DNA of 64,000 nt from a bacterium UBP14_UBA6098 (GTDB lineage Bacteria; UBP14; UBA6098), in NCBI GenBank assembly GCA_002428525.1, contig DIWU01000026.1:1-64000 (forward strand), read 5' to 3'. Shown piece after piece: positions 50,336 to 58,171 of this stretch. Position 1 is the first letter of the stretch. Each line of letters opens with the position of its first letter. The notes beneath the pieces are model-generated. The model searched no databases and had not been told where the DNA came from. It was given only the letters and a program-made list of their open reading frames with translations. The position numbers were made by a program, and so were the translations under genes.

Positions 50336-53300
50336 ATGACCCGATGTAACCCATTGTATGCGATACTGTTATCGGCATTCATGCTTTTCACTGCTAATGC
50401 CGGAGTCGAGATTATCGAGGACAACCGCTACTCTACGCGATTTAAGATCGAATTCGATCAACCCGAGGTTCGCGATTTCGGGGGAGGCTATACCTTGATC
50501 TCGCTCGATGGGTTCGGCCACTGCGGCGAGGAATACGGGCCGGCGCTTTATGGAAGGGCGTTTTCTGTCGCAGTTCCGAGAGGGTCTGAAACCGGCCTGA
50601 CTGTCGTGGCGCGCGAGTGGGGCGAATGGCGCCCTATTACACCGGTGCCTTACTGCAGAGAGGTCTTTGAGGAGGGTCTTATAGTTCCGGGCGATTACGG
50701 CCTATTTTCAGTTAGCTCGGGGGGGTCGGTCTCGCTTATCGGCAAGAAGGTGATCCGCGGGGTTCAAATCGCCGATATCGATGTGATGCCGGTCGAATAC
50801 GATCCCGCGCTTGGGGTAAGGTTTATGAAAAGCCTTACTCTCGCGTTGGTTCACAGGGGCGGCGGCGAAACTGCGGTCGAGCCGGCGCTTTATCATCCGA
50901 CCTTCGAGAACCTATATCGGGCAATCCTTGTGAACCCGAATTCGGCGCTTCCGAAAACGAGGCCCTTCGAGGCGATGGAATGGGATCCGGAGGACGGCGC
51001 GGAGTTATTGGTTGTATGCTACCCCTCTTACGCCGACGAGCTTCAGCCGTGGCTCGACTGGAAACAGCTCATGGGCTTTCCGACCAAGCTCGTCACGACG
51101 ACAGAGACCGGCACAACGAAGGCGAGCATCAAGGCATATATTCAAAACGCTTACGACACATGGACTTTGAAGCCGGCCTTCGTGCTTTTCGTCGGCGATG
51201 CCGAGCTTGTGGCTACACATAGCGACTGGGGCGACGCGACGCTCGGCGATAACGAATACGGCTGTGTTGACGGAGGGGATATCTTCCCCGATATTTTCCC
51301 CGGGAGATTATCCTGCGACCTGCCCTCGCAGGTCGAGACTATGGTGCAGAAGCATCTGAATTACGAGCGCTATCCAAGCACGACCGATAACTGGTGGGCG
51401 CGCGCGCTGGGGATTGTCAACGAGGACGACCCCTATGACGTCCCGCTTGGGCCGATGGATTCGTCCTATCTCGCGGCCGTCACCTATGGCATGGGTCAAT
51501 GTGTCTCTGCGGGTTTCGTCAGCGCGCCGATCTTGCGCAGGGCTAACGGCGACAGCTATTCAACTGCGCGGCCCTATGTCGAAGCGGGGCTGGGCTTCGT
51601 TCAATATCGCGGGCAGGCATGGCCGGATTACTATTACAGCTTCGCCGGCGGCCTCGACACGCTGAACAACAACGGCAAATGCCCGATTAATGTCTCGATC
51701 TCCTGCGGAACTGGCGATTTCTACAGCGCGGACAATCGAATGAGCGAGCGCTCGACGCGGGCGGGCACCGCGGCGGCTCCGAAGGGGGCGGTTGCCTTTA
51801 TGGGGCAATCCGCGGTCAGCTCGAACTCGAAGGAGCGATCCTCGCTCTCCAAGCATGTCTTCGAGGGGTTTTTCGAGGCGGATCTCAATCCGATAAGCTC
51901 GGCTCATGTCTATGGCAAGACCGAGATGTATGCCGAATTCAGTGGATCGAGCGCGGCGCTGTTTGAGTTCCGAACCGGGGTTATGTTGGGTAGCCCGGAG
52001 ATGCTCGCATGGACTGCCCCGCTTCAGACGCCCACGGTGACGCATCCCTCGGTCATTCCCGTCGGTTCCTCGGCAGTCGATGTCGAGGTCAGGGCGGGGG
52101 GGGTTGCTGTTAAGAACGCCCGAGTTGCGATTCATAAGGGAAGCGGCTTTTATTATGCGATGACCGGCACCGCCGGAACCGCCGCGATCCCGGTGGTTGC
52201 CGATCCCTCGATCCCGATGGTGCTTGTCGTCACGGGGCCGAATATTTACCCCTATCAAGATACGATCGATGTTCTGGTTGCGGGGGTTGGAATCTACACC
52301 GCGCCGGTTAGTTTCGTCGATGTTGTCGGCGACGGCGACGGGATTATCAACCCCGGCGAGACGATTCGATTTATACCGAGGATTTGCAACCTCGGGACTG
52401 AGACCGCGAGCGGACTGACCGGCGTCTTCCGCTGCGGAGAGTCGATTATTTGGATCGACTCGACGACGGCTTTCCCGACGGTTACCGCGGGTGACACGGT
52501 TTCCGGCGATGAGGTTAGATTCCGCGTGCCGGAGACCTTCGGCTCAATCGAGCGGATGTCGTTTTATATGACTATCAGCGGCCACCCGGAAGGCCCGTGG
52601 GTTAGGGCGATTTCGCCGGAGCCGGCAGTTCATCGTTTCAGCGCGCTTTTTGAAAGCGCGACGGTGAACGATCCGGGGCCTCTCGGCAACGGCGACGGCG
52701 CTCTCACAGCCGGCGAACTGGCGCATGTTTGCCTCACCTTCGACAACACCTCTGAGGCGCGAATCACCGGAGTAATCTCGACCCTGCTCGGCGATACTAA
52801 GGCCTCTGTGGTTCAAAGCCTCGCCTCGGCGCCGACATGGGACGGCGGAGCGGAGGTGACCTTCTCGCCGTGTTTCACGCTCAGCCTCTCCCCCACGCTT
52901 GAGCCGGCGGAGCCTATCAATCTTCGGCTTGTGATTCGCGGGACGGGATCGATTTACACGGTTCGCGACACTGTGCCCGTGACGCTTTATGCCGGCGGGA
53001 ACCTTTCGAACCATCCGACCGGCCCTGACGGATACGGCTATTATATCATCGACGACACCGATTTGATAACACGGCTCGAACCGACCTATGCTTGGACGGA
53101 CATCTCGACAATCGGCTACGAGCTAAGCCCTATATCGGACTGCGACGACTGCGTGACGACGATCGGGCTTCCCTTCACGATGAAGTTTTACGGGGTAAAC
53201 TACGATTCGGCGACATTCGCGGCCAACGGCTATATGGCTCCGGGGAGGAGCACCTATTCCGGCGCTGGAACCGGCACGCCGCAACATTTCCCGACGGTCG

Positions 53301-54352
53301 GCGGGCCTGTGGGGATTGTCGCGCCGATTTGGTCGGACCTCGCCCCGCACAGAACCGACGGCGGCGAGATTTATGCCTACAACGATGTGACAAATAACCA
53401 GTTCGTGGTTCAGTGGGATCAGTGCAAGTTCTATTATGCCGGCGGCGTTGTGACATATCAGCTGAAGATATGCAATCCGGCGTTTTGGGCTACTCCCACG
53501 GGCGACAGCGAGTTCTATATCTATTATCGGGAGATGACCGGCCTCGGGGTTATGGGCATCGGGATGGAGTCCGCGAGTCAGGTTTACGGGCTCGAATATT
53601 TCCTCGACGGGGTTTACGATGTCCATGCCGCGGTGGTGGCGGCCGAGAGGGCGCTGAGGATTACCACGATAGTGCCGACCGAGGCCGCGATGCCTTGGCT
53701 TTACAGCGTTGGCGCGCCGGTTATAGACGACTCGTTGGGAAATAATAATAGGCTTGTCGAGCCGGGAGAGACGATAGGGATTCGCCTGAATGTCAAGAAC
53801 GGCGGCCCTATCAGCTCGCCGAACACGAGGGGGATAGTCCTTGACACAACCTATATCACCTCGTTGCGCGACGAGGCCACCTATGGGACGATTGTAGCCG
53901 GAGGAACCTCCTACAACTTGACCTCGCCGATGCATTTGATCGTCTCGGCCTCGTGCCCTACGGGGAGTGTCGTTCCGGTGCCGATCAAACTGTCCACGCT
54001 CGCAGGATGGTACACCTCCTACACAATGGTCTGGCTTCATGTCGGCTCGAGCGTCGGAATGGATGAATCGCCGGAGCTTCCCACGGGAATAGAGCTTTCG
54101 CCGGCCTATCCGAACCCCTTCAACTCTACCGCGAATATTACCTTCTCGGTCGGTGTGGATATCGATGAACCGGTTAGGCTCGAGGTTTTCGATATCACCG
54201 GCAGGCGCATCGCCTCGCTCGCGGAGGGCGCGATGAAGCCCGGGAGATACTCGGTTCGTTGGGATGCCGGCGAGACTCCGAGCGGATGCTATTTCGCGCG
54301 CCTCAAGGCCGGCTCGATCGAGAAGTCGGTTAAACTACTTCTGATCCGTTAA
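50336..54352 (+). CDS. Giant secreted C25 (gingipain)-like protein with sorting tail
   Basis: 1338 residues with a signal peptide (about 1-22). A gingipain-type propeptide (about 23-190) precedes the C25-like domain (about 215-560), with ELLVVCYPSYADELQPWLDWK, FVLFVGDAELV, and the nucleophile region NVSISCGTGDFYSA (C457), then KGAVAFMGQSAVSSNS. The usual catalytic His in a Y-GHG motif is replaced here by YRGQAWPDYYYS (Q427), so protease activity is uncertain. After it come Ig/CARDB-like domains with two EF-type segments (DVVGDGDGIINPGETI and a second GNGDGALTAGE), further beta domains, and a sorting tail (LSPAYPNPFNSTANITFSV to GCYFARLKAG). Codon use is normal. A GGAG site precedes the ATG, and a terminator follows. 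Confidence 0.85.
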   Translation: MTRCNPLYAILLSAFMLFTANAGVEIIEDNRYSTRFKIEFDQPEVRDFGGGYTLISLDGFGHCGEEYGPALYGRAFSVAVPRGSETGLTVVAREWGEWRPITPVPYCREVFEEGLIVPGDYGLFSVSSGGSVSLIGKKVIRGVQIADIDVMPVEYDPALGVRFMKSLTLALVHRGGGETAVEPALYHPTFENLYRAILVNPNSALPKTRPFEAMEWDPEDGAELLVVCYPSYADELQPWLDWKQLMGFPTKLVTTTETGTTKASIKAYIQNAYDTWTLKPAFVLFVGDAELVATHSDWGDATLGDNEYGCVDGGDIFPDIFPGRLSCDLPSQVETMVQKHLNYERYPSTTDNWWARALGIVNEDDPYDVPLGPMDSSYLAAVTYGMGQCVSAGFVSAPILRRANGDSYSTARPYVEAGLGFVQYRGQAWPDYYYSFAGGLDTLNNNGKCPINVSISCGTGDFYSADNRMSERSTRAGTAAAPKGAVAFMGQSAVSSNSKERSSLSKHVFEGFFEADLNPISSAHVYGKTEMYAEFSGSSAALFEFRTGVMLGSPEMLAWTAPLQTPTVTHPSVIPVGSSAVDVEVRAGGVAVKNARVAIHKGSGFYYAMTGTAGTAAIPVVADPSIPMVLVVTGPNIYPYQDTIDVLVAGVGIYTAPVSFVDVVGDGDGIINPGETIRFIPRICNLGTETASGLTGVFRCGESIIWIDSTTAFPTVTAGDTVSGDEVRFRVPETFGSIERMSFYMTISGHPEGPWVRAISPEPAVHRFSALFESATVNDPGPLGNGDGALTAGELAHVCLTFDNTSEARITGVISTLLGDTKASVVQSLASAPTWDGGAEVTFSPCFTLSLSPTLEPAEPINLRLVIRGTGSIYTVRDTVPVTLYAGGNLSNHPTGPDGYGYYIIDDTDLITRLEPTYAWTDISTIGYELSPISDCDDCVTTIGLPFTMKFYGVNYDSATFAANGYMAPGRSTYSGAGTGTPQHFPTVGGPVGIVAPIWSDLAPHRTDGGEIYAYNDVTNNQFVVQWDQCKFYYAGGVVTYQLKICNPAFWATPTGDSEFYIYYREMTGLGVMGIGMESASQVYGLEYFLDGVYDVHAAVVAAERALRITTIVPTEAAMPWLYSVGAPVIDDSLGNNNRLVEPGETIGIRLNVKNGGPISSPNTRGIVLDTTYITSLRDEATYGTIVAGGTSYNLTSPMHLIVSASCPTGSVVPVPIKLSTLAGWYTSYTMVWLHVGSSVGMDESPELPTGIELSPAYPNPFNSTANITFSVGVDIDEPVRLEVFDITGRRIASLAEGAMKPGRYSVRWDAGETPSGCYFARLKAGSIEKSVKLLLIR

Positions 54353-54375
54353 GCGGCTCGAAGGTTGACTTCATT

Positions 54376-54409
54376 AAAAGGCGGCTCGAACTCGGGTCGC
54401 CTTTTTGTT
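54376..54409 (+). terminator. Terminator after the C25-like gene
   Basis: AAAAGGCG (54376-54383) pairs with CGCCTTTT (54398-54405) around a 14-base loop and is followed by TGTTTT. It lies 24 bases after the stop codon. Confidence 0.75.
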
Positions 54410-54519
54410 TTCAGAAATAATCTTTGTCATTTGAACCGAATTTGCTTAAATTCAATTAGGTCGTTCTTGAATCCAATGTTTGGGCGGCCGAAACAGGCAA
54501 AACCAACGAATAGGATGCC

Positions 54520-55101
54520 GTGAAGGGATTCTTCATCGATTCGCGCGAATGGGCAGAAGGGCGGTTCCCCGCTCTTCGCGGATTACTGCTCGCTATTTTC
54601 GTTTATATTATAATGAGACACCTCTTGAACCCTTCCTACACGAGCATCTTCAAAGGCCTCAACCTCGGTGTCCACGAGTTGGGGCATTTCGTGTTCATGT
54701 TCTTCGGGCATTTTCTTCATATGGCCGGCGGAACTATCCTCCAGCTCGCCGTTCCCCTCGGCTCGGTCTTCATGTTCCTTCACCAAAGGGATTATTTCGC
54801 CATCGCAATCTGCTTCGGGTGGCTATCGACTAACCTCTACGATGTCGCCGTCTATGTCGCTGACGCCCGTGCGCTCGAACTCCCGCTGGTGTCACCCTTC
54901 GGAGGCGACGCGATGCACGACTGGCATTACCTATTGGGTGAACTCAATATTCTGCATTGGGATATCGCACTCGGAAAACTCTGCAGATTCATGGGCCTCC
55001 TCTCGATGCTAATCTGCCTGCTCTACGGCGGTTGGCTAGTATATCTGATGATACGATCCTTCGATCTCAATAAAATGGGACATTTGAACACGGATGAATA
55101 A
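54520..55101 (+). CDS. Membrane protein with an HELGH zinc-protease-like motif
   Basis: 193 residues from a GTG at 54520 with AGGA just upstream. It has about five membrane segments. LNLGVHELGHFVFMFFGHFL places an HExxH motif inside or next to a helix, as in M50 site-2-type proteases. A second candidate metal ligand lies in the late HDWHYLLGELNIL segment. It is shorter than most M50 proteases and lacks a visible PDZ domain or NPDG motif. So it may be a minimal M50-like protease or a non-proteolytic relative; the family is otherwise unrecognised. A palindromic element follows 29 bases after it. Confidence 0.7.
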   Translation: MKGFFIDSREWAEGRFPALRGLLLAIFVYIIMRHLLNPSYTSIFKGLNLGVHELGHFVFMFFGHFLHMAGGTILQLAVPLGSVFMFLHQRDYFAIAICFGWLSTNLYDVAVYVADARALELPLVSPFGGDAMHDWHYLLGELNILHWDIALGKLCRFMGLLSMLICLLYGGWLVYLMIRSFDLNKMGHLNTDE

Positions 55102-55130
55102 ATTCAAACTGTCCATCGCAATCGCTCAAA

Positions 55131-55286
55131 GGGGGGCGTCGGATTCCTTCGCCGATGGAAAGCTCGCTTTCCAAGCGGCGAAGGAATCGGCGCGAGGCCG
55201 AAGCGGAAATCCATACCGGCGGGATCGTCTCCTGTCGGCCTCGCGCCAGCTTTCGAGGCTGAAGGCCTCGAAAGCCGACGCCCCCC
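55131..55286. repeat. Four-way-junction palindromic element, copy B
   Basis: The same terminal repeat, GGGGGGCGTCGG (55131-55142) and CCGACGCCCCCC (55275-55286), encloses three arms. Arm 2 is 55142-55188: GATTCCTTCGCCG paired to CGGCGAAGGAATC with an inner GGAAAGC / GCTTTCC. Arm 3 is GGCGCGAGGCCGA (55189-55201) with TCGGCCTCGCGCC (55235-55247), loop 33 bases. Arm 4 is GCTTTCGAGGC (55249-55259) with GCCTCGAAAGC (55265-55275), loop 5. Only A55248 is unpaired at the junction. Arm sequences are unrelated to copy A, but arm order, lengths and the large loop position agree, and both arm-3 loops contain GATCGT exactly six bases before the closing strand. It lies between two plus-strand genes. Confidence 0.9.
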
Positions 55287-55332
55287 GATGGTTGTCATAA
55301 CTGGAATTCTTTAAATTAGGCGGTAAAAAATT

Positions 55333-55887
55333 ATGAGAGCATATAATATTGTCTCAAAACTGCGGGAACTCGAGGCTCTGGTCTTGGATGTCGATGGCGT
55401 CCTGACCGATGGGGTGCTGGAATACCTCGACGACGGCGGCCAGTGCAAGACCTTCGATGTCCGCGACGGGCTGGGGCTGGTGGCGTTATCGAGTCTTGGA
55501 GTTCGGCTTGCGATTATCACTGGAAAACGCTCGAATCTCGTCGAGCGACGGGCGGGGGAGCTCGGTGTGGAGGATCTCTATCAAGGATATCCATACAAGG
55601 TTCCCGCGCTGGAGGATTTCCTCGGCAAATATAAGCTCGATGCCTCTCGAACAGGGTTTGTCGGGGATGATGTCATCGATTTGCCGGCGATGGAGATTTG
55701 CGGGTTCTCGGCATGCCCTGCGGACGCCGTTCCGGCAGTGCGTCGCGCGGCGGTATGGACGACGAGGGCGCGTGCCGGCGCAGGGTGCCTCCGAGAGATT
55801 GCCGAGATGATAGTCTCGGCCAAGGCAGGGAGGTTCCCCGCCGACGAGGTTTTCTGCTCATGGGCGAAGGGCTTGAAAAAGCTGTGA
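55333..55887 (+). CDS. kdsC: 3-deoxy-D-manno-octulosonate 8-phosphate phosphatase KdsC
   Basis: A 184-residue HAD-superfamily C0 phosphatase. Motif I is LVLDVDGVLTDGVLEYLDDG (nucleophile Asp and acid/base Asp), then FDVRDGLGLVALSSLGVRLAIITGKRS (motif II Thr), and motif IV GFVGDDVIDLPAMEICG. KdsC makes free Kdo for the LPS inner core. It is slightly longer than the roughly 170-190 range midpoint but normal. Its end overlaps the acyltransferase gene by 28 bases, tying it to LPS synthesis. Confidence 0.93.
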   Translation: MRAYNIVSKLRELEALVLDVDGVLTDGVLEYLDDGGQCKTFDVRDGLGLVALSSLGVRLAIITGKRSNLVERRAGELGVEDLYQGYPYKVPALEDFLGKYKLDASRTGFVGDDVIDLPAMEICGFSACPADAVPAVRRAAVWTTRARAGAGCLREIAEMIVSAKAGRFPADEVFCSWAKGLKKL

Positions 55888-56789
55888 AAAAAGGCCCTTT
55901 TTATAGAAAATATATTCGGCCGGTCAAGCATACGATTGGCTTCTGGATTATCTCCGCGGTTATCGGTTTGGTGAGGCTTGTGCCGCGAGGTATTGCGCTG
56001 TGGAAGGCCTCTTTCCTCGGCGGGTTGTATTATTCCCTCTCCCGAAAGGATCGCGGAGTCGCCTCGAAGAATATCGAAATCGCCTTTCCCGAAATCCCCA
56101 CCCATGACCGCGATGCCCTCGCGCGCGAGTGTTTCCGCCAATCCGCGATGAACCTCGTGGATATTGTCCGAGCGAAGGCGATAGTCGAGAGCGAGCCGCC
56201 GCTATGGCGAATCGAGGGCGAGGATATAGTCCGCGCCGCTATTCACGATCATGGCGGCGGGATTGTTTTATCAGGTCATATCGGTTGCTTCGAGCTTATA
56301 GCCGGAATTTGGAAGCGGCTCGGCGTCGATGTCGCGGTGGTCGGGCGGAAGCTTTACGACGAGAGGATAGACAGCCTACTCGTGCAACAGCGCGAGAGTA
56401 TGGGCGTCGAGAATATCCCCTCGGACGCGCATCCCAAAAAAGTCCTCTCGATGGTGAAATCGGGCTATCTTATTGGAACGCTTATAGATACCTATACTAA
56501 GAGCGTCGATGGAAGATCGGCGCCGTTCTTCGGGCGCGAGGTCAGGACTATCTCCGCACCGGCCGGCTTGGCGAGGGTTTGCGATAGGCCGCTTTTGCCC
56601 ATGTCGATCTTCCGCGAGGGAAAATACAACTTTCTCCTGAAGGTTTGGCCCCTCATCGAAATCCCAAAGACCAACGACAAGAACGCCGATATCGACGAGC
56701 TTCTCCGTAGGGCGAATGAAGCGATCGAGGCGATGATCCTCTTCCGCCCGAGCCAGTGGATATGGTTTCACGACAGGTTCCGCGAGTAG
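55860..56789 (+). CDS. lpxL: Lipid A acyltransferase (LpxL/HtrB family)
   Basis: About 309 residues from the ATG at 55860, inside the end of kdsC. It has one N-terminal membrane segment (about 24-44) and the acyltransferase catalytic motif H-x4-E in LSGHIGCFELIAGIW. Further family blocks are SKNIEIAFPE, YTKSVDGRSAPFFGREVRT and the C-terminal RPSQWIWFHDRFRE, which matches the RP-QW-W-H-R pattern. The enzyme adds a secondary fatty acid to lipid A at the inner face of the membrane. The exact acyl chain and position cannot be told from sequence. Confidence 0.9.
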   Translation: MGEGLEKAVKKGPFYRKYIRPVKHTIGFWIISAVIGLVRLVPRGIALWKASFLGGLYYSLSRKDRGVASKNIEIAFPEIPTHDRDALARECFRQSAMNLVDIVRAKAIVESEPPLWRIEGEDIVRAAIHDHGGGIVLSGHIGCFELIAGIWKRLGVDVAVVGRKLYDERIDSLLVQQRESMGVENIPSDAHPKKVLSMVKSGYLIGTLIDTYTKSVDGRSAPFFGREVRTISAPAGLARVCDRPLLPMSIFREGKYNFLLKVWPLIEIPKTNDKNADIDELLRRANEAIEAMILFRPSQWIWFHDRFRE

Positions 56790-56825
56790 CTATCCCCTTG
56801 CCCCACAAAGTGTTAGTTAATTCTA

Positions 56826-56854
56826 TTGCAATCGGCATAAATATTGCTTATATT
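56826..56854 (+). promoter_or_regulatory. Promoter of the lptC-lptB-rpoN-lipA-hpf-hprK operon
   Basis: TTGCAA (56826-56831), a 17-base spacer and TATATT (56849-56854), with transcription expected near 56861, 30 bases before lptC. A GGAG lies at 56877-56880. Confidence 0.55.
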
Positions 56855-56890
56855 CGTTATGTGAAGACGCAAAACGGAGATGTTTTTTTG

Positions 56891-57427
56891 ATGTTTCCCG
56901 ATCGCAGATTTTTTCTGATTTGTTTAACGATCGGCTTTTTATTTGTCGGTTGTTCCTCCAATTCCCAAGAATCCTCGAGCCCCTCAAATACGCGCGTTGC
57001 CGATCGCGTTATGTTCAACGCGGACATCGAGTTAACCCAAGCGGGCAAGCTCTCGGGACAGCTGAGTGCGGACAGCCTTCTGTTCTTCGACAAGGAGGAC
57101 AGGATACTCGGCTTCGGCATCGAGGTCGATTTCTTCGACGAGAAGGGCGAGTTCTCGGGGAACCTCTCGGCCGATTCGGGATGGATCGAGAATCGTAGTC
57201 AGCGTATTACTGTTTACGGCAATGTCTTCTTTTCCGGCGCCGAGGGTGTTCAGCTTTGGACGGATTCATTGGCGTATTATCCGGAGATCACAAGAATTCG
57301 CACTATGGCCGGGGTCAAGATCGACAGAAACGGCGAGTTCATCTTCGGCGGCGGTCTCGATTCCGATCTCGCATTCAAAGATATTCGGATAACACAAAAT
57401 GTCAGCGGGAGGCTGAAGCAGGATTGA
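56891..57427 (+). CDS. lptC: LPS export protein LptC (lipoprotein form)
   Basis: About 178 residues from the ATG at 56891. It starts MFPDRRFFLICLTIGFLFVGCSSN, a lipobox (FVGC-S) rather than the single transmembrane anchor of E. coli LptC. The mature part shows beta-jellyroll strands of the OstA/LptC type (VMFNADIELTQAGKLSGQL, then GWIENRSQRITVYGNVFFSG). LptC passes LPS from the LptBFG transporter to LptA. It lies directly before lptB, with its stop overlapping the lptB start (TTGA). No lptA gene lies between them, as it does in E. coli. Confidence 0.85.
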   Translation: MFPDRRFFLICLTIGFLFVGCSSNSQESSSPSNTRVADRVMFNADIELTQAGKLSGQLSADSLLFFDKEDRILGFGIEVDFFDEKGEFSGNLSADSGWIENRSQRITVYGNVFFSGAEGVQLWTDSLAYYPEITRIRTMAGVKIDRNGEFIFGGGLDSDLAFKDIRITQNVSGRLKQD

Positions 57428-58170
57428 CGGAATTCTCTGCAAATAACGATTCTATCCTTCGCGCCGAGGGGTTAGTCAAGATCTTCGGGAAGCGCAGGGT
57501 CGTGGACGGTCTATCGCTCGAGGTTAAAAGGGGCGAGATCGTCGGCCTTCTCGGGCCTAACGGCGCCGGCAAGACCACAACTTTCTACATGATAGTCGGC
57601 CTTGTGCGCCCCGACGGCGGCGGGGTTTTCCTCGGGGACACAAAGTTCGACAAGATGCCGATGTTTCGGCGCGCGCGGCTGGGAATTGGCTATCTTTCGC
57701 AAGAGCCCTCGGTCTTCCGAAAGCTGACTGTCGAGGAGAATATTCAGGCGATACTCGAATTCACTAAGCTCGATAAAAAGGCGCAGAAGGAGCGCCTCGA
57801 GATGCTCCTTGCCGAGCTGAAGATCGGCCACCTTAGAGGACAAAAGGCCTACACCCTCTCCGGAGGGGAGCGCAGGCGTGTAGAGATCGCACGGGCGCTC
57901 GTCACGGAGCCGAAGTTTCTGCTACTTGACGAACCCTTCGCGGGAATCGACCCGATTGTCGTCGGCGATCTTCAGAATGTCGTTCGAGAGCTGGCGCAAA
58001 AGGGGCTTGGAATTTTAATTACCGACCACAATGTCAGCGAGGTTTTGAGGGTGGTTGATAGAGCCTATATCGTTTACGAGGGCAATATTCTCATCTCGGG
58101 GAAATCGGAGGAGCTGATGGCCGATCCGAAGGCGAGGGAGATTTACCTCGGGGAGAATTTCAGAGGTTAA
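57424..58170 (+). CDS. lptB: LPS export ATP-binding protein LptB
   Basis: About 248 residues from a TTG at 57424 that overlaps the lptC stop. It has Walker A GLLGPNGAGKTTTFYMIVGLV, a Q-loop in IGYLSQEPSVFRKLTVEENIQ and the signature TLSGGERRRVEIARAL. Walker B is FLLLDEPFAGIDPIVV, with the D-loop and switch histidine in LGILITDHNVSEVLRVVDRAYI. These blocks, notably YLSQEPSVFRKLTV and the ITDHNVRE-like end, are specific to LptB, which powers LPS extraction by LptFG. The longer frame upstream is out of the lptC coding phase and not credible. Confidence 0.96.
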   Translation: MTEFSANNDSILRAEGLVKIFGKRRVVDGLSLEVKRGEIVGLLGPNGAGKTTTFYMIVGLVRPDGGGVFLGDTKFDKMPMFRRARLGIGYLSQEPSVFRKLTVEENIQAILEFTKLDKKAQKERLEMLLAELKIGHLRGQKAYTLSGGERRRVEIARALVTEPKFLLLDEPFAGIDPIVVGDLQNVVRELAQKGLGILITDHNVSEVLRVVDRAYIVYEGNILISGKSEELMADPKAREIYLGENFRG

Positions 58171-58171
58171 C

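Noticed and set aside
55698..55859. Upstream extension of the acyltransferase frame inside kdsC
   Set aside because: Arginine-rich shadow sequence; the family starts close to the ATG at 55860.
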